DNA of 64,000 bases from NCBI GenBank assembly GCA_035041965.1, contig JAPYMA010000379.1, forward strand, positions 186,001 to 250,000, read 5' to 3'. Of this stretch, positions 45,332 through 63,006 are shown one piece after another. Both the position numbers and the translations under genes were made by a program. The notes below the pieces were generated by a model. It was not told the DNA's origin and did not search any database. It was given only the letters and a program-made list of their open reading frames with translations. How positions within the stretch are numbered: the stretch's first letter is position 1; every line of letters begins with the position of its first letter. This stretch comes from Anisakis pegreffii. Its lineage: Eukaryota > Nematoda > Chromadorea > Rhabditida > Anisakidae.

Positions 45332-48053
45332 ATGAAAGAACGAGCAATGCCGAGAAAGTCCCGTCAGTCGGAACCTTTATCCGGAGAAGCAGGCAATGAT
45401 GGTGATCAAAATACCTTCACTGTGAGAATTAAGTCGGATACGAAAATATCAACTAAAAAAATGAACTGCCACGATCTCAAACAACTGATCACGCGAATGC
45501 GTCACACATACAATCAAAACATGCAAATTGCTGCACAAAGTATTGCTATTCAGTTCTTTGGTTTTTGCACTAATACATATTACAGCTTGCCGAAAGTTTT
45601 TCCTCTTCTTGCAATCTGTTTAGGATGAATCTTTGCCATGTGCCACTCGCTGCTATCATTAGGTGATTACAAAATAGTTTCACGAAGAAGTTTTCATTTA
45701 TGGAAACATTCATGTTATCATCACCAATGTTTTCATCGCTAAGCACTTCTTGCGTTGATGGTAGTGATAAACACACGACTAATAACGAGTAGCACTAATA
45801 AAAAAGTAATACCATTCATTGAAACATCGTAACCACTTTCAAGTTGTACTTTTTCCTAGATGGTGATGTAGTGGCGAAAGAAGCGTATGAGCAAAAAGTC
45901 AAGCTATTGCATGATGCATTCGCAAAGGTTAATGCTGCGCCAGTGAAGACCGCTGAACCAATCGAATTACCACCCATGCCTAGACCATACGTTCAAGCAC
46001 CACCACATCCAACCAACTATCATGTTCTGGTCGCAATTCCAGCACCACAAACGCCGTTTGTCCCTCGTTATCCGTTAATGGCTCCTGTGCCATTTGCTCC
46101 CGAATATCCTCTGTGGGCATTTCCACCACCACAGATACGATTGGTCATCAACAATCATTATGCGAAGAAAACACCAGAATCTGAACGGAAAACTATCAAA
46201 AAGCCAACGAATCTGGTAAACACTGCACGTGAATTGACTACAAATGGTGATGGTAAGAGAATGAATCGTACGAAAGCTAGCAAGATGAGAAGCACTAAAG
46301 AGGAGGTCGTCGTAAAAGCGCACTCTCCATTGGAAACAATTCAAGAAAGTGACAAGAGCGTCAAACTTTCGAGTGGCAAAAAAGAGGCAAAACAAACCGA
46401 AAATCACTCGGAAAAAGCGAAGAATACCGAAACCAAAATTGTAATAAACGATACAAAAACGTTGCAAACTGATCGTGAGATAAAACTTGAGGAAAGAGAT
46501 GTCGACAAAGTGGAGCAGAAAATTTGCATCCCAAAGTGTGTTGATGAAGAGGTAAAAAGTGAACCGAAACAAAGCTGCCAACAGCAGGATTCTACCGAAA
46601 AAAGCGAGATGAATGGTGAACGTCGTGATGAGTTAAAGGGTGAAAGCGCTCGTTCAGGGGCAGAGCGATCTCCACCACTGATATCTGCTGATCCCAAACC
46701 GAGGTTGGTTCTACCAAATTTTCTCCTTAATTGATAACTTTGGATGCTATTACCAATTAGTTATGACATTCAGTTGTATTGTTTTATGCTCAACTGAATT
46801 TCGACTCGATGTCGCTGATTTATGATGACTTATTCATTGATTTCTTCATCCATTAATTGCTTTCCAAAATTTCAGTGAATTTTCGTTAATGAGTAATAAT
46901 GAATTTATTATGAAACTATCGAGATTCGTGCCAGATATTGAAAGGTTGTTCAGACTTCTAACCAACGTGGACGATCTCTTGAAAAGAGAAGAATTAGAAT
47001 GGAGTCAGCAAATTGTCGAAGTTATTTTTAGATTATATCAGTTTTCTTTTAGTATTCACGATAAACAAACAATTGGTGAAATTATTATTTATATGCCAAT
47101 ACTGTTGCGTGATCCATAAAGATTATTGATTTTGGAATCAAATTTTATCGTTCATTTGATCATTCACTCTTTTCAGTTTCAGTTCTCTGTTTCGTCACTT
47201 TGCAGGACTATTTGTTGGCGAGTGTCGAGTTTTCGCATATATCTGAGCTTATTCTATGGGAACTTCTGTTGATCCGTAGGGAGGACTACGGTTTCTATCT
47301 TAATCCTATGGTCAGGTTCGATATTTATTCCAATTTTTCTAACAAGAGAGGTATTCTTTTCTTATTGAAACGATAATTTGTTTGAGCACGAAAAGAATTT
47401 TTGTATCCTTCGTTGTTTTCTTTTCCATTTTTATTCTTTTCTTTTATTTTTGTATTTTTGATCTATCAATGTAGTTTTATTTGAGTTGTGTTCAAACGAT
47501 TCTAAGTTGTTCTTCTTTTTCAGAGAATATTCGAATGAATTCAAAGTTTTGAAGTATATGAACGATAAAGTTTGTGTGGAAATAAACCAACTTGCCGACC
47601 AGATAGCTGGTGTTAGTTTGAGTTGATTCGATTTTTATTTAAGGTCGTTGTTGACGTTCGGGTATTGTCGATGAATTAATTGAACAGTGTTATTAACCGA
47701 TTCCTTCAATGATTTTCGATTGGAGAAATCAAACGAAATTGAATGTATTTAGGCAATATCGATGAGAACATCAGCGTTGATTCCTTGTGCAACGTCATAT
47801 TGCATATGTATATTTGCTGATTATGGATGTGTTCAGTGTTATTTTTGTAGTGTTTTGGTGAGGTTTGATGCAGTGGAAAATAATTTGCATCAGTTATTTT
47901 CAGTTATGGCAAGATTCAAATAAGCTCACAAAATTGGATGAATTGCGGGAGATTTTGTCGAGTGACGAATTACGTGATGTATTTGTAATCGAAGAAATAC
48001 CGATTAATAACGGTTGGAACTTCTTAAATTTGAATTTGAATATTCAACAGTAG
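45332..48053 (+). CDS. Unrecognised 514-residue protein, Pro-rich and charged centre
   Basis: Six exons join in phase: 45332-45539, 45860-46703, 46876-47020, 47206-47315, 47524-47611 and 47904-48053. The protein starts MKERAMPRKSRQSE, with a second Met five codons later. It has a possible helical segment (about 40-90), then a Pro-rich stretch around 95-170 (PPMPRPYVQAPPHP, FAPEYPLWAFPPPQ). A long Lys/Glu-rich, probably disordered segment follows to about 350. The C-terminal ~160 residues look folded and helical (RFVPDIERLFRLLTNV; EFSHISELILWELLLIRRED; KLDELREILSSDELRDVF). No signal peptide, membrane segment or known domain was seen. The C-terminal exons were chosen because they stay open and in phase. 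The alternative is that the protein ends at LLN (46734) without the downstream exons. AATAAA follows the stop by 39 bases. Confidence 0.65.
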
Positions 48054-50890
48054 CAAATCTCCAAAAAAAAAATGTCTTAAGTTTTCAAGGGAATAAATCG
48101 CAAAACGACCATAAATTTTTGATGCTCTTTATCTTCGCAAAGAATTTTCGTTAGATGTGAACAATCCATCCTCCCAATCAACACTTTTAAAACAGTAATT
48201 TTAGGTAAAACCGAAACATTGGTAAGGTTGAATCGTCGTTTGAATATGGCCAATTTGTTTACGTTGAAAAGTGCACGTGACAAATTTGGTATGGAGAATA
48301 AAGAAAATTCAAGTGGATAGTTTTCGATTGGGACGATAAAGCGATTTGAAACGATTGAAATGAGTTGTTTGTTTTGACGAGCTTTAAGTTTTCTTCAATG
48401 TCTTTGTGGTGCTTTGATTGTAATTATACAGTCTAGTCAAATCAGATGTGTGCATTTTGGAATATTTTTTGCACAATTCTGATCGGAGATCAGTTTTAAA
48501 ATTTTCGCTGTTATTTGTTTTATATGCAACTATTTGATATTTTTTCTCACATATGATCAAACCTTTCATAATGAATGTTGTTATGGATGGAATTCACTTT
48601 TTAAAGAGTTCGTTGTTTTTTTTTTTTGAAATCGTTTTGCTGCGCTTTAATTTGCCGTTTCTAATGAAATTACCAATAGCTTTATTGTTTTACCAGTGAT
48701 TTGTCGTTCATAAGCTATTTGTTTGTTATGTTTTGCATCGATTCACGTTAAGATTTTTTTGAAGGCAAAATGTGATTCTTGTCATGTGCGATTCTTTCTT
48801 TTCCTTCTTCTTCATTCACTTTTACTCGACATTTTTATGAACCACTGCTCAACTTTCTTACAAGTTGTTGAATGTTTTGTTCTAAGCATCTATCATTCCA
48901 TTAACACCTATTATAACTGCTCATCGATATGCCTCATTTGTTTTTGAATTGTTTCTTTTGATTCAGAAGAAATATCGCGTTGGATTTGTCGAACGGTGTA
49001 TGGAAATTGTGCCATTGTTAAATTACCGTTTGTCACAAAATGCAATGACTAAAACAAATTTGTCATCGTCGAACTCTCTCATAACTTCGCGACCCAATAA
49101 AATGATTAGTGCTTTCAACGGAAAGCGAAAAACTTTTGCAAATCCAACTGAATTTCTTCCTTTTTCACGCATGTTTTTCCCTTTTCCCTTCAAATTCATC
49201 TTCTCCAAAATCGGTGAGATCAAGATTTGATTGAAATGATCACAGTCATCAAACGTTCGTTTCATGCCTGCAACTTGTCAAAACAAAACAAACCTTCATA
49301 AGTTCTTGTGCATTCGAAGAAACTTTGCTGGGTAATTTATGTGTATCACTTTGAATCAGACATTCAAAGTATTCAATCGCGTTGCTGCAGCCCATCTCTC
49401 TGTTAAAGCACAGATCATCAATCTAAGCCATAAATATCAACTGATTCGCAAAAGTATCGCACAAGGGTTGAATATCTCCATATTGGCAAACACAAGTAAG
49501 TGTTCCGTTGCACATGAATGAAAAGTGGCGAGTTAGTGGAAGTCCGAAAAAGTAGCTAATGAAATAAAATGGCGCTACTTTAAGCCACAAAAAATTACTA
49601 TGGCGGAGGTGATCGCCGTAAATTTCCACCACAGGAAAAAAGTTGCGAACTAATGTTACCGAAAAAAGTAGCTCCGCTAGTATCCATCCGCATAACCAAT
49701 GCCTCACCACTGACAACAATCCCCTTCAACTTCCAGTGCGAATTCAATCAGTTCAGCTGACGCTCAGCACAGGCCAACCGCATTCATTGAACTATCGGTG
49801 TCAATTCACTAACCGATAGTTTCGGTATTTTTAGCAAAAAAAGAACAAATAAATGACTCGATAATTCCGACACTGTCTGATAGAATCGTAGGGTGCCGTC
49901 CGTCCATCACTATGACTGTTTTTCATCACTTAGCATATCAGTGGAAATTATGTGGCCAGAATAAACAATGATTGATCACAAGTGAATAGAGAGATCTTTA
50001 TTAAATTTGTGAATGGAATAGCAAAACAACCACAATGATTAATGACCCATTTCGATTGAATTTCACGAATATCTTATCAAATAATATTGTACAATCAATG
50101 AATATGTCCAACACATACATGCACATAATAAATATGATAAAATCATCAAATCATGCAAATTCAATTGACACATTCCCTTACGATTAGGAGAAGACAATCC
50201 AATGAACGACCGTACTAGAAATGACACCAACCTAACAAAGAAGGATACAAATATTTTTAAAAGAATTTCAAAAGCATTATCTCAAGATATATCCATGTCA
50301 GTAGCCATCACCAACCTATCAGTAGTCATGATAATAATAACCTTAATCATAACAACACTAATAATAATGATAACGACGCCACCACAAATATTACACAACG
50401 TGAACATGAAAAAAACAGCACGATACAAACGTTACTAAACGAATCTTTTGCTTTTATCCGTATGTAGACTATTTTTGAAAAAAGACTTTTGATGAACAAT
50501 AGACATTTTTTTTACAAATACTGAGGGAACAATAAAATTCACGCATGGTCTCTCATGAAGCAGTTCATTAAAAACTCAACAACTCGTTCATTGAAGTTCA
50601 GTAGTTATGACCGTTTCAATCAATGACTGCTTGAACCTATTTGCTGGTACATTCACTCTGGCGATTAGCCGTGGATATCCCGCAGAAGCTCTTCGACATA
50701 TATTTAGGGTATTTAGGATAGCCCAACAATAGCACACAGCCAGACGTGCTGCTCACGTTCACTTCTAGAGATTCACTCGAGAAGACCACTGCCCAAGAAT
50801 AAGACCTAGTTCCGTGCTCAGTTAATCGATCACAAATCACTTTCATTCAAAAGACGGCATCTGAAACGTATCGCAGTCGATACGTATCAG
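48054..50890. other. Spacer between the 45.3-kb gene and the TBC1D5-like gene
   Basis: No coding region supported. There are T-rich stretches and short open frames on both strands (for example 48949-49230 +, 49423-49719 -) with no motifs. The left end is the 3' UTR of the plus-strand gene, and the right end is the 3' side of the minus-strand Rab-GAP gene. Confidence 0.45.
48092..48097 (+). terminator. Poly(A) signal AATAAA
   Basis: A canonical hexamer 39 bases after the stop of the unrecognised plus-strand gene. It supports the six-exon model ending at 48053. Confidence 0.5.
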
Positions 50891-55352
<4,462 letters not shown>

Positions 55353-57773
55353 TCTACAGTTTCATCAGCAATACGAAGCATCGAATTTACAGGCAGATGA
55401 TGAGAGAATGGTGAATGAACGAAGACTAACAAACCCTCCAAATAATCGACCGAACATGCGAACCGCGCAATTTTCCACTCAAACAACACTCTTCAATACG
55501 AGCCGAATTCACTCGTGCACCGAAAAATTCCGACCATTCCTCACTGTAACAACTTATCAATTGAATAATAATAATAATAATCACTTCAAATTCATATTAC
55601 TTCATCATGTGCAACTGCTCTTTCTCTCAACGTTATAACAATAAAATATCACTGAAAGCTGTAACTACAACCGAAAAAGCACCGATAATCTCGTTACATA
55701 ACTTGATGTAATTATGTGCCAAATTGCAACACAGTCTTCTCTGAATTTTACATTAACGAGTTCTCAAATTATCGCAGAAACCAAGATGGTTCACTCAAAT
55801 CATTTGATTACTTACACAAACGACGATTTAGGTGACGTCTTCGCGGGACTGACGTTTGAGTTCGGATTTTTTTCATTCATTAAGGTGATCTGCAAAAGAG
55901 AATACCTTTTCTCGAAACGAACTGGTCACACATTAACGCCGAGATCGATACCAGTTATGATAATGAATTAATTCTCACTTGATAAATACATATTCATCTA
56001 GAACGGATTAACCGTTTGCAAGCGCAACGTATAATTTCATAACATAATTCGATTACGTCAACGTATAATTTAGCTTCATGTATGATGTTTTCAAAAATCC
56101 ACTGAAAGAGAAAATAATGCGCGATAATAAATTCAACAACACGAGAGTGCAAGTTCCAATTTTGTTTTTCAGCTGGCATTCGATGGTAAACAACCGAGCT
56201 GCCAAACGTTCGCATTAACAGGCTGCCTGCCATACAAGACCAATAACACTGCATATCAACAGCTGTTTACGTTGCCGTCCAATTCGAGAGGAAGCTTTCA
56301 CGGGCGAATTCTCTGCATATCCTTATGACACATAAAGTTAAATGGATGACCATAGTGAAGTACGTCGTCAATTGATCAGCCAGCGCCACTTCACTGATGT
56401 ATGTGTGCGCTAACAACGACGTCGCATTCAGACGACCAGACTCGTCGTTATCAAAACCAAGCTAATCTCTCGCCATCTTCACTGGCGTTTTGTCATTTCT
56501 CAGAATCAACTCACCAGCTGATATAATGTGATTGGATAGCAAAACGAGGAAACAGCAGCAAACAATCACGATGAATACCATAAATATTGACGAAAAGCAA
56601 CACACACGTTGTAAATGTTTATTACGGCTGATTGGAATGTGTTGTTTTGCTATCGCTTTTTACATTCGTGACTGTCAACAATAAATCTGGGACAAATGAA
56701 AATTGTAGCAATCATGCATGTATTTTAGAGACACAGCAGAGAACATGCAAAAGCAGTCGACGTATCAGACATACCTAATGACAATTCAATAAACACCTCT
56801 AGCATGAGACCTCCTCTCTCACGGAATTGATTAATTCTGTCAATTAATAGACGAATAATGCCTTAAGCATTGACGTTAGAAAAGTGAGTGAATTCAATAA
56901 ATCAGAGTATTATTGGTGACAAGCGATTGCAATCACACTTCAAACCATATTATCTTTATCACCATTACTTTTTAATTAGTTTCTTATCACCACCTCTCTG
57001 AGGCTAACGACCCATGAAGTGTGGATATGTAGGCTAAATGTACTGGGTCAACTGAAATGCAGATATTTACGTACTCGAATAGCTATTCTGCGCTATTGAT
57101 TACAATTACAATCAGTATCAATTCATATATTTTCATCTGTTAATCATAAATAAAATATCGCGAGCAGTTTGCGCAAATGAGACAGCAGCCTTTATTGGAT
57201 GCCACAATTTTACCTTCACTTCAAATACCTCCCGAATCATCTCAAACCTACATGGGTTTCGAAAACTGAAATTCGACTTCCGCAGCCATTTCTGGTTCAC
57301 GACAACTTCAGAAGCACTTGTTTCGACATTCTCAAAATCCTGTTGATACAGTTTCACCACTAAAATATTCTGAAGCGTTTTCCGACCACTAAAATATACG
57401 AGGTCGAACTCTTTGTCCGTGAGATATTGTCTCGAATAAATACATCCGAACATATATACAACCATTCTTCTCAATTGTATTCAACTAACCACTCATTCAT
57501 TATTACAAAGTCAAAAGAGTATTTATGTTCATTGAAATTACTGATTTGAGTGAAATGACTACGAGTGCTCCAAATTACACACAAATCGATCAATCCCGAT
57601 GACTGTTTATCTACGACGTACTGGGTAATGAATACAGTGAACTGTTAACAATCATAAGGTGAAGAAACATTTATTCAAGTATAGAAATTCATTAAGATTA
57701 TGAAAACTCTAGTCATAAGAACATCTAGAAGATAGTCAAAATTACACGTAATCAGATAGTCAACAGATCATAA
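55353..57773. other. Spacer, probably including the missing 5' exon(s) of the Rab-GAP gene
   Basis: I could not identify an exon with the expected RSICW-type sequence. A possible donor, TTTGT|GTAAGT, on the minus strand near 55815 may end such an exon. A 113-codon minus-strand frame at 57133-57474 shows no domain and is left unassigned. A short (AAT)n run occurs at about 55565-55580. Confidence 0.4.
57670..57675 (-). terminator. Poly(A) signal of the GST gene
   Basis: TTTATT on the plus strand reads AATAAA in the sense of the GST gene, about 100 bases after its stop. Confidence 0.5.
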
Positions 57774-58646
57774 TTAGAAAGGAGTTTGTGGACGTTCGGC
57801 CATCCATTTCTTGATGTTCGGTTGACTGCGGACATTTTCGACGAATTTGAGTAATAGAGGATAAGGTTCCAAAAATCCTGGTACCCAGTTTTGATATGTC
57901 AATAGCTGATCACTGATTACGATGTCAGCCCAGGTGAGCGATTTGCCGACGAGGAAGTTACTGCCAGATTTCTCGAGGAACTTTGTGATGAGTGGCATGT
58001 GCTTGTCACGAGCTGGAATCAGCACTTCTTTCTCGAGTTTGGCCTGCAAATGACGAACGGAAAGTTTTATTCGACGCTCGAATGCTCAATAAATTCACTG
58101 CATGACAAAGATATTCCGTAATAGCAGTCATAAACTGAGCGTAAAAAGAATTGGCCGTACGAATGATTCATTGTCAAGGCGACTTGTTGAATCAACCTGT
58201 TCAATCCTACAAAAATCTCAATTAATGACCAATCGAGCAGATGAAGAAGGCTCACAGAGTTACTAAATAAATTTGTTGCATAAAATTGTGCGTACCTTGT
58301 CCCCTTCTTGCATACCAGCGTACACCATGAAGTATGGTTTCGCCTCAGCAGCGAAATCCTTCCACTCATCATAAATCGAATCCACCTGTGCCTCTTCCAT
58401 CGGTGTCTTGCCAGCCAAACCGAACTGTCTGCCCAAGTATCTGTAGATGGCAGCACTCTGCGCGATCACTTCACCATCCACATCAAGTAATGGCATTTGA
58501 CCGAATGGAGTGGTTGGTTTGAGCGCAGGCCAGTCCTCCTTCTTCACACGATGATCCTCGAATTGTACACCAGCTTGATGGAAAATGAGACGTGCACCCT
58601 CGCCGAGTCCACGAATATCGAAATATGTCAGCTTGTACGTCGGCAT
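57774..58646 (-). CDS. Sigma-class glutathione S-transferase
   Basis: Cytosolic detoxification enzyme that conjugates glutathione to electrophiles; some nematode sigma GSTs also act as prostaglandin D synthases. Two exons, 58646-58296 and 58043-57774, joined in phase 0 (EGDK|AKLEKE), give 206 residues, the usual length. The N-terminal thioredoxin-like domain starts MPTYKLTYFDIRGLGE with the catalytic Tyr8. Trp39, the Gln50-Met51-cisPro52 turn and Gln63-Ser64 are the expected glutathione-site residues. The C-terminal helical domain includes FLVGKSLTWADIVISDQLL, the N-capping Asp segment conserved in GSTs. Lys and Pro near the C-terminus (RPQTPF) are normal for nematode members. All key residues are intact, so it should be active. 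The 252-bp intron has standard GT...TTTGCAG ends. Confidence 0.96.
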
Positions 58647-59987
58647 TTTTCTTAACGAAATCAGTAGAATATCACGGCAATGAAAAGGTCACCTATATAT
58701 CATTTACATCGACCAACCATAATTATACCCAGCGTAACGTTCAACAATACGGGCATTGACTGGTGTTAGCTCATCATAATACAACTATTCCAACGATTCC
58801 ACCATAAGTGAGTTATCGAATATCGGCATCTGAACCTCTCAGATGAACGTCCTAACTAGCAGCTTGCAAATTTCAGTATAAGCCAACGGCTCGATCAAAA
58901 CGCAACATTATCAGCATGATCAAGAAGAACATCAACTATACCTAAAAACTCCTAAACGTACCGATATACAAGTCTGTAAGTAACTTTCTCAAAACTTTCC
59001 CTAATCTAACATTTCCACTTTATTTTCAACACTGGATTCGCACTGCAATTAGCAGCAGCAGCAGTGAAAAATGCTTTCCTAAAACTGGCAATCACTAATC
59101 TAACAAACATCTCATGCGAATAAACAAACGATAACTTGTCTTCAAATTCAAACTGCACTGATTTTGTTGTAATTCCTCGCAATTGGCTTCAAATTTTGTA
59201 GCTTTTATTACAGTCTCATCTCACAGAGACTTTCAAACGTTTAAAAATGGTTGCAAACACTCGATTGCACACAGTCATCTGTGCAAACAGCTGATTGACT
59301 CTTACTTAGCCACTCTAAGAGTTCATTTAGAAGATGAACAACTCACAGACCGTAACACATCCACGACTAATCACCTGGATCGGCCAGGTTATCAAACGTT
59401 TAGAACGTTGCTGGCCACAATGCTCGCGTTTTCGTGCGCATTGTTTTAGCCTCAATTTACGCCACCCGGCTGGCTAGGCGAGCAGGTCACCACGACTAAT
59501 ACTAATACGGATACTAACTTAGTAGCAACTGAACGACTACGAAATGGATTGAACGAAACAGCAGAGAATATGGGGTGTGCAAAGCGAAAAAGTTGTGTTG
59601 AGCAGCAGTGAACCGGCAAGCAAGCAAGAAAACGCAGCAACCATGACATAGCAACCAACTGACTGTCGAATGGCCTTTCTCTACTCTTACATACGAAGTT
59701 TTTTTTAAGTTGTGCTGCAAATCAATAAACATATACAGTTACAAACAATAATTTATTTGTACGCACGCATATACACACACAAACAGTGAATGTGGTAGCT
59801 GACAGATCGAAATTAACTGACTGTGAGACAGAGAACCTTTCAGGATGGATTATTCGAGTGAGAAGTCTCTAACTATAAGGAAACGACGGATGGAACCGCC
59901 CTCGGAAAAATAATGTAGGAGGTGAGAGCGATTACCAAATCGTAACCTGTGATAAGGTAATACTTTAGATTGAGCCATAATGCAAAC
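58647..59987. other. GST upstream region and spacer
   Basis: It holds the presumed GST promoter, then sequence without a recognised gene. The frames at 59183-59449 (+) and 59452-59732 (-) are open but featureless. A short GCA(GCA)n run occurs near 59050. Confidence 0.45.
58693..58700 (-). promoter_or_regulatory. TATA-like element upstream of the GST gene
   Basis: CTATATAT about 50 bases before the GST start codon (read as ATATATAG in the gene's sense). The position fits a core promoter if the 5' UTR is very short. This is an inference from motif and spacing only. Confidence 0.3.
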
Positions 59988-60102
59988 ATGCTGCGTGCGA
60001 TTCAACTTTCGAATTTAATTCTTCAAAGGATACCAATGATTACTGATTCCCTGGCACAACGTCGTCGCATCGTTTCATCACACTTAGTAGCACCGTTGTC
60101 AA
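59988..60102 (+). CDS. Possible first exon with a mitochondrial-type leader
   Basis: An ATG opens 38 codons that end at a strong donor (TCAA|GTGAGT). The peptide is MLRAIQLSNLILQRIPMI, then SLAQRRRIVSSHL. It has no acidic residue in the first 19, is rich in Arg, Leu, Ile and Ser, and has RRR, as in mitochondrial targeting sequences. No following exon could be fixed. The phase (one base left over) would fit the acceptor at 63527, but that implies a 3.4-kb intron. The product is not recognised. Confidence 0.35.
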
Positions 60103-62080
60103 GTGAGTAACTTCTCTGAGAATTGCTTTAATCATTAAGACCTTATTTGCTATCCAGATTTACTTTTGAGACCGACAATAAATGACATACTATTTGCACT
60201 CAAATGATCTTCATACGTCATTGATGATTTATTGTTGATTTTTTTATAATATTCAACAATAACATCTTTTTACAACGTTTGCAATCGAATTTTCTTTCAA
60301 CAAATATCAAACAAACACCAAAATACAATTAAAAGTTTGTTGCGAAATTTACATTGATGAAGTGTAAAATATAATTTTTGCACTGATTACCTTCTACGTG
60401 ATCCATGAACAAACATTTTAACACAAAACTGATAGGGTATACAGTACAAATGAATATCATAAATCATTTATAAACTGCACGATTTAATCTTAACAACTTA
60501 TCATAAACAAAACAGAGCTGTGCTATAATAATATTCATTCGCATCGAGAACGTATGAAAGGACATAATGCAGTAGTAAAATAGGAGGAATGTTCCAAACG
60601 ATGCGTTATACTGATAGCAGCAGCAGAGAATTTGTGATATGGACAACAATATGATAATTGTGAAAAAATGACATTTTGCAGTAAATAAATTGGGGAGAAA
60701 AGCTGAAAGAATGGAGGAAAATAAATAGAAATTGCGGAGTGAATGAAAGATGCCTGTCAATGAGGAATCGATCAATTATTTCCGATTAATGGATAATAGC
60801 TTAGCATCACACCTTTATTAGCGAGATGAAGCCAACTGAATGTAATGAGAGATTCCGTAATATAATATTTTGCCGTATATTGAAAAAAAAAATAGCGGAC
60901 GATAAATCAGGGAACAAATAACTGCTTATATTATCGTGGATATTTACCGAGATTCCATAATGCAAACAAACGATAGACCATAAATTTTAGTCCATCATAT
61001 GCGTGAAAAAAGATCCTTTCTGACACTTATCAAAGAAAATCGCATTTTTCTGCGGGTTGGACCAATTGGCTGGATTGAATTCTACAAGATATCACCTTAT
61101 AAATAGACTTCAATCATAACGAAAAAACACCGTGCAGCGAAATAACACCGTGCGCTCACGGATTCATTTCATTATATGAACATACCTTAAATTAGACACC
61201 GAACATTTTCATTTCCTTTACAAAACAATGTCTTCGATATTAAACTGATCCACTAATTCGATTTATTGCTAACTTCGAAGCGAGACAGATTCAAAATATG
61301 CCAGCTAATCAAGCGAGCTTTCTCAACTGAAATCACTCATATGAGGAGTGGAGTGCAATAGCAATTCTCTGAATTGAACATTACACAAAAGGGAACGGCA
61401 ACACAGTGTCCTATTCGAATCGCGCTTACATAATAATGACTCATTAACGAGACAGTCAATACTATCAATGTCCAATGTAAATTCGATTTGCTGCACTTGC
61501 TTGCTTTCAATTATTCCTCGATGCCCTTGCATTTGCTATCGATTATTCTCCTCAAATGCAGTCTATCGTTAATGAAGTGACGGAGAGGAGAGCAACAATG
61601 TATGTCCATGCAGCAATGAGTCTATCATGCGGATGCATCGTGTTTTACTCATTATACCTCTTCCCTGTAACGACGCTAAATTGCGCGACGAATTTCTCCA
61701 TTGTTCGAACTCTTAATCGTTTCTGCATCTCAAAACTTGAATTACATTCCAATTCCAGATTTGCCTCCTCATCATAAATGAATCAACTCTTATTATATTT
61801 CATGTTGTATAAACCGTCGTAATTTGATTTTGTCTTCGCTGAAAAAATATTTCCCTACAGTGCACACAGAAATTTTGTTTCAGATTTTTTAAATTTCATA
61901 TTTTTATTTCAACTTTTATCAGTTGAAGAAATGAGTACAAAATTATTTCAAAATTTGAAACGTAGTGTTGTTCACCCTCACAATCAGTGCATATTTCAAA
62001 CCAAACATGGAATTAATCAATCCATGTTGACTCTTTTCAGTGATATTTACTTTTCAAATTGGCTTTCTGCTGCGAAAATG

Positions 62081-62230
62081 AAACAGTTTTTGAAGAAAGC
62101 AAATTCATTTCGTAATTTACAATGTCCCATTTATGATAGCCATCAATCATACACATTCGTGGATGGTTGATGGCTGCTATCATGAATGGGACATTGTAAA
62201 TTATAAAATGAATCTGCTTCAAAAACTGTT
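62081..62230. repeat. Long imperfect foldback, ~68-bp arms
   Basis: The left arm (from AAACAGTTTTTGAAG at 62081 to about 62150) and the right arm (about 62162 to AAAACTGTTT at 62230) are reverse complements with a few mismatches and small gaps, separated by about a dozen bases. A partial third copy of the GATTGCTATCATAAATGGGA block follows at about 62267-62286. It may be a foldback/MITE-like element, or the source of a hairpin RNA if transcribed. Confidence 0.85.
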
Positions 62231-62920
62231 TGCTTCAAAAATTTCCTTCAAATTTGCTTCAAACGATTGCTATCATAAATGGGAGAACATGCTTGATTCT
62301 GTGATTCATCAACTAATTTGAATGATTCAACTGATCGTTCCATCTCAATTGTTATCCACATCCTCTAATGACACATTTCAAATCCATCTCAACAGTCTCT
62401 TACCTCAATTTTTATGCATCGATCTTTCAAACTATCCATCAAAGTTTCCAGCGCAAACGAATCCAATTGAATCAAACAATTTTCACTGCGCAATTGAATG
62501 ATGTTAAAATTGCGCGTTTATCAGTACAATGCAATACTCAGTTCGTTCTTATCATCTGTGTTGTTTTTCGTTTCTTTGATTGATAATTTATGTTCATCAG
62601 CTTTGTTTTCAAAGGTTTGTGCATTTGCAGTCGTCGAACACTCGTCCTTTGTAGTTTGTTGATCACAACAAGCAGCCAGTACGCAAACATTCACGTTCTT
62701 GTTTTTTTTAATGCACACAATATGCGTTCACTAATATTTTTTGTTTCCACAAATCGTCAACACGCTGACATTTGCTCTTGTGAATCGTTTGTGTAGGGAA
62801 TTGAATTCATTTTTTCGGAATTGAAAAACTCATTCAGTTTGTTGATAATAATGATTTGTGAGCAATTTTCATAAGCACACACACAGAGCAGTAAACATAA
62901 CGAGTGAATTAATTTCTGCA

Positions 62921-63006
62921 CTGAAAGGTGGCATTCCACTGAATGAGAACCGATTGAAACTTAATAACGATATGTGAGCTTTATTATTCAGTGGAATGCC
63001 TTTCAG
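62921..63006. repeat. Hairpin-forming inverted repeat, ~22-bp arms
   Basis: CTGAAAGGTGGCATTCCACT at 62921 and AGTGGAATGCCTTTCAG ending at 63006 pair with one 2-base bulge, around a loop of roughly 40 bases. Size and arm length resemble a microRNA precursor. It could also be a decayed insertion. Confidence 0.75.

Noticed and set aside
46075..46581. 168-codon minus-strand frame, aromatic-rich
   Set aside because: Antisense of the Lys/Glu-rich exon of the plus-strand gene. Its Phe/Leu richness simply mirrors AAA and GAA codons.
57133..57474. 113-codon minus-strand frame
   Set aside because: No domain, no signal peptide, no neighbouring exon. A single frame of this length can arise by chance in 64 kb.
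58067..58522. Frames overlapping the GST gene on both strands
   Set aside because: Shadows of the first GST exon and its intron.
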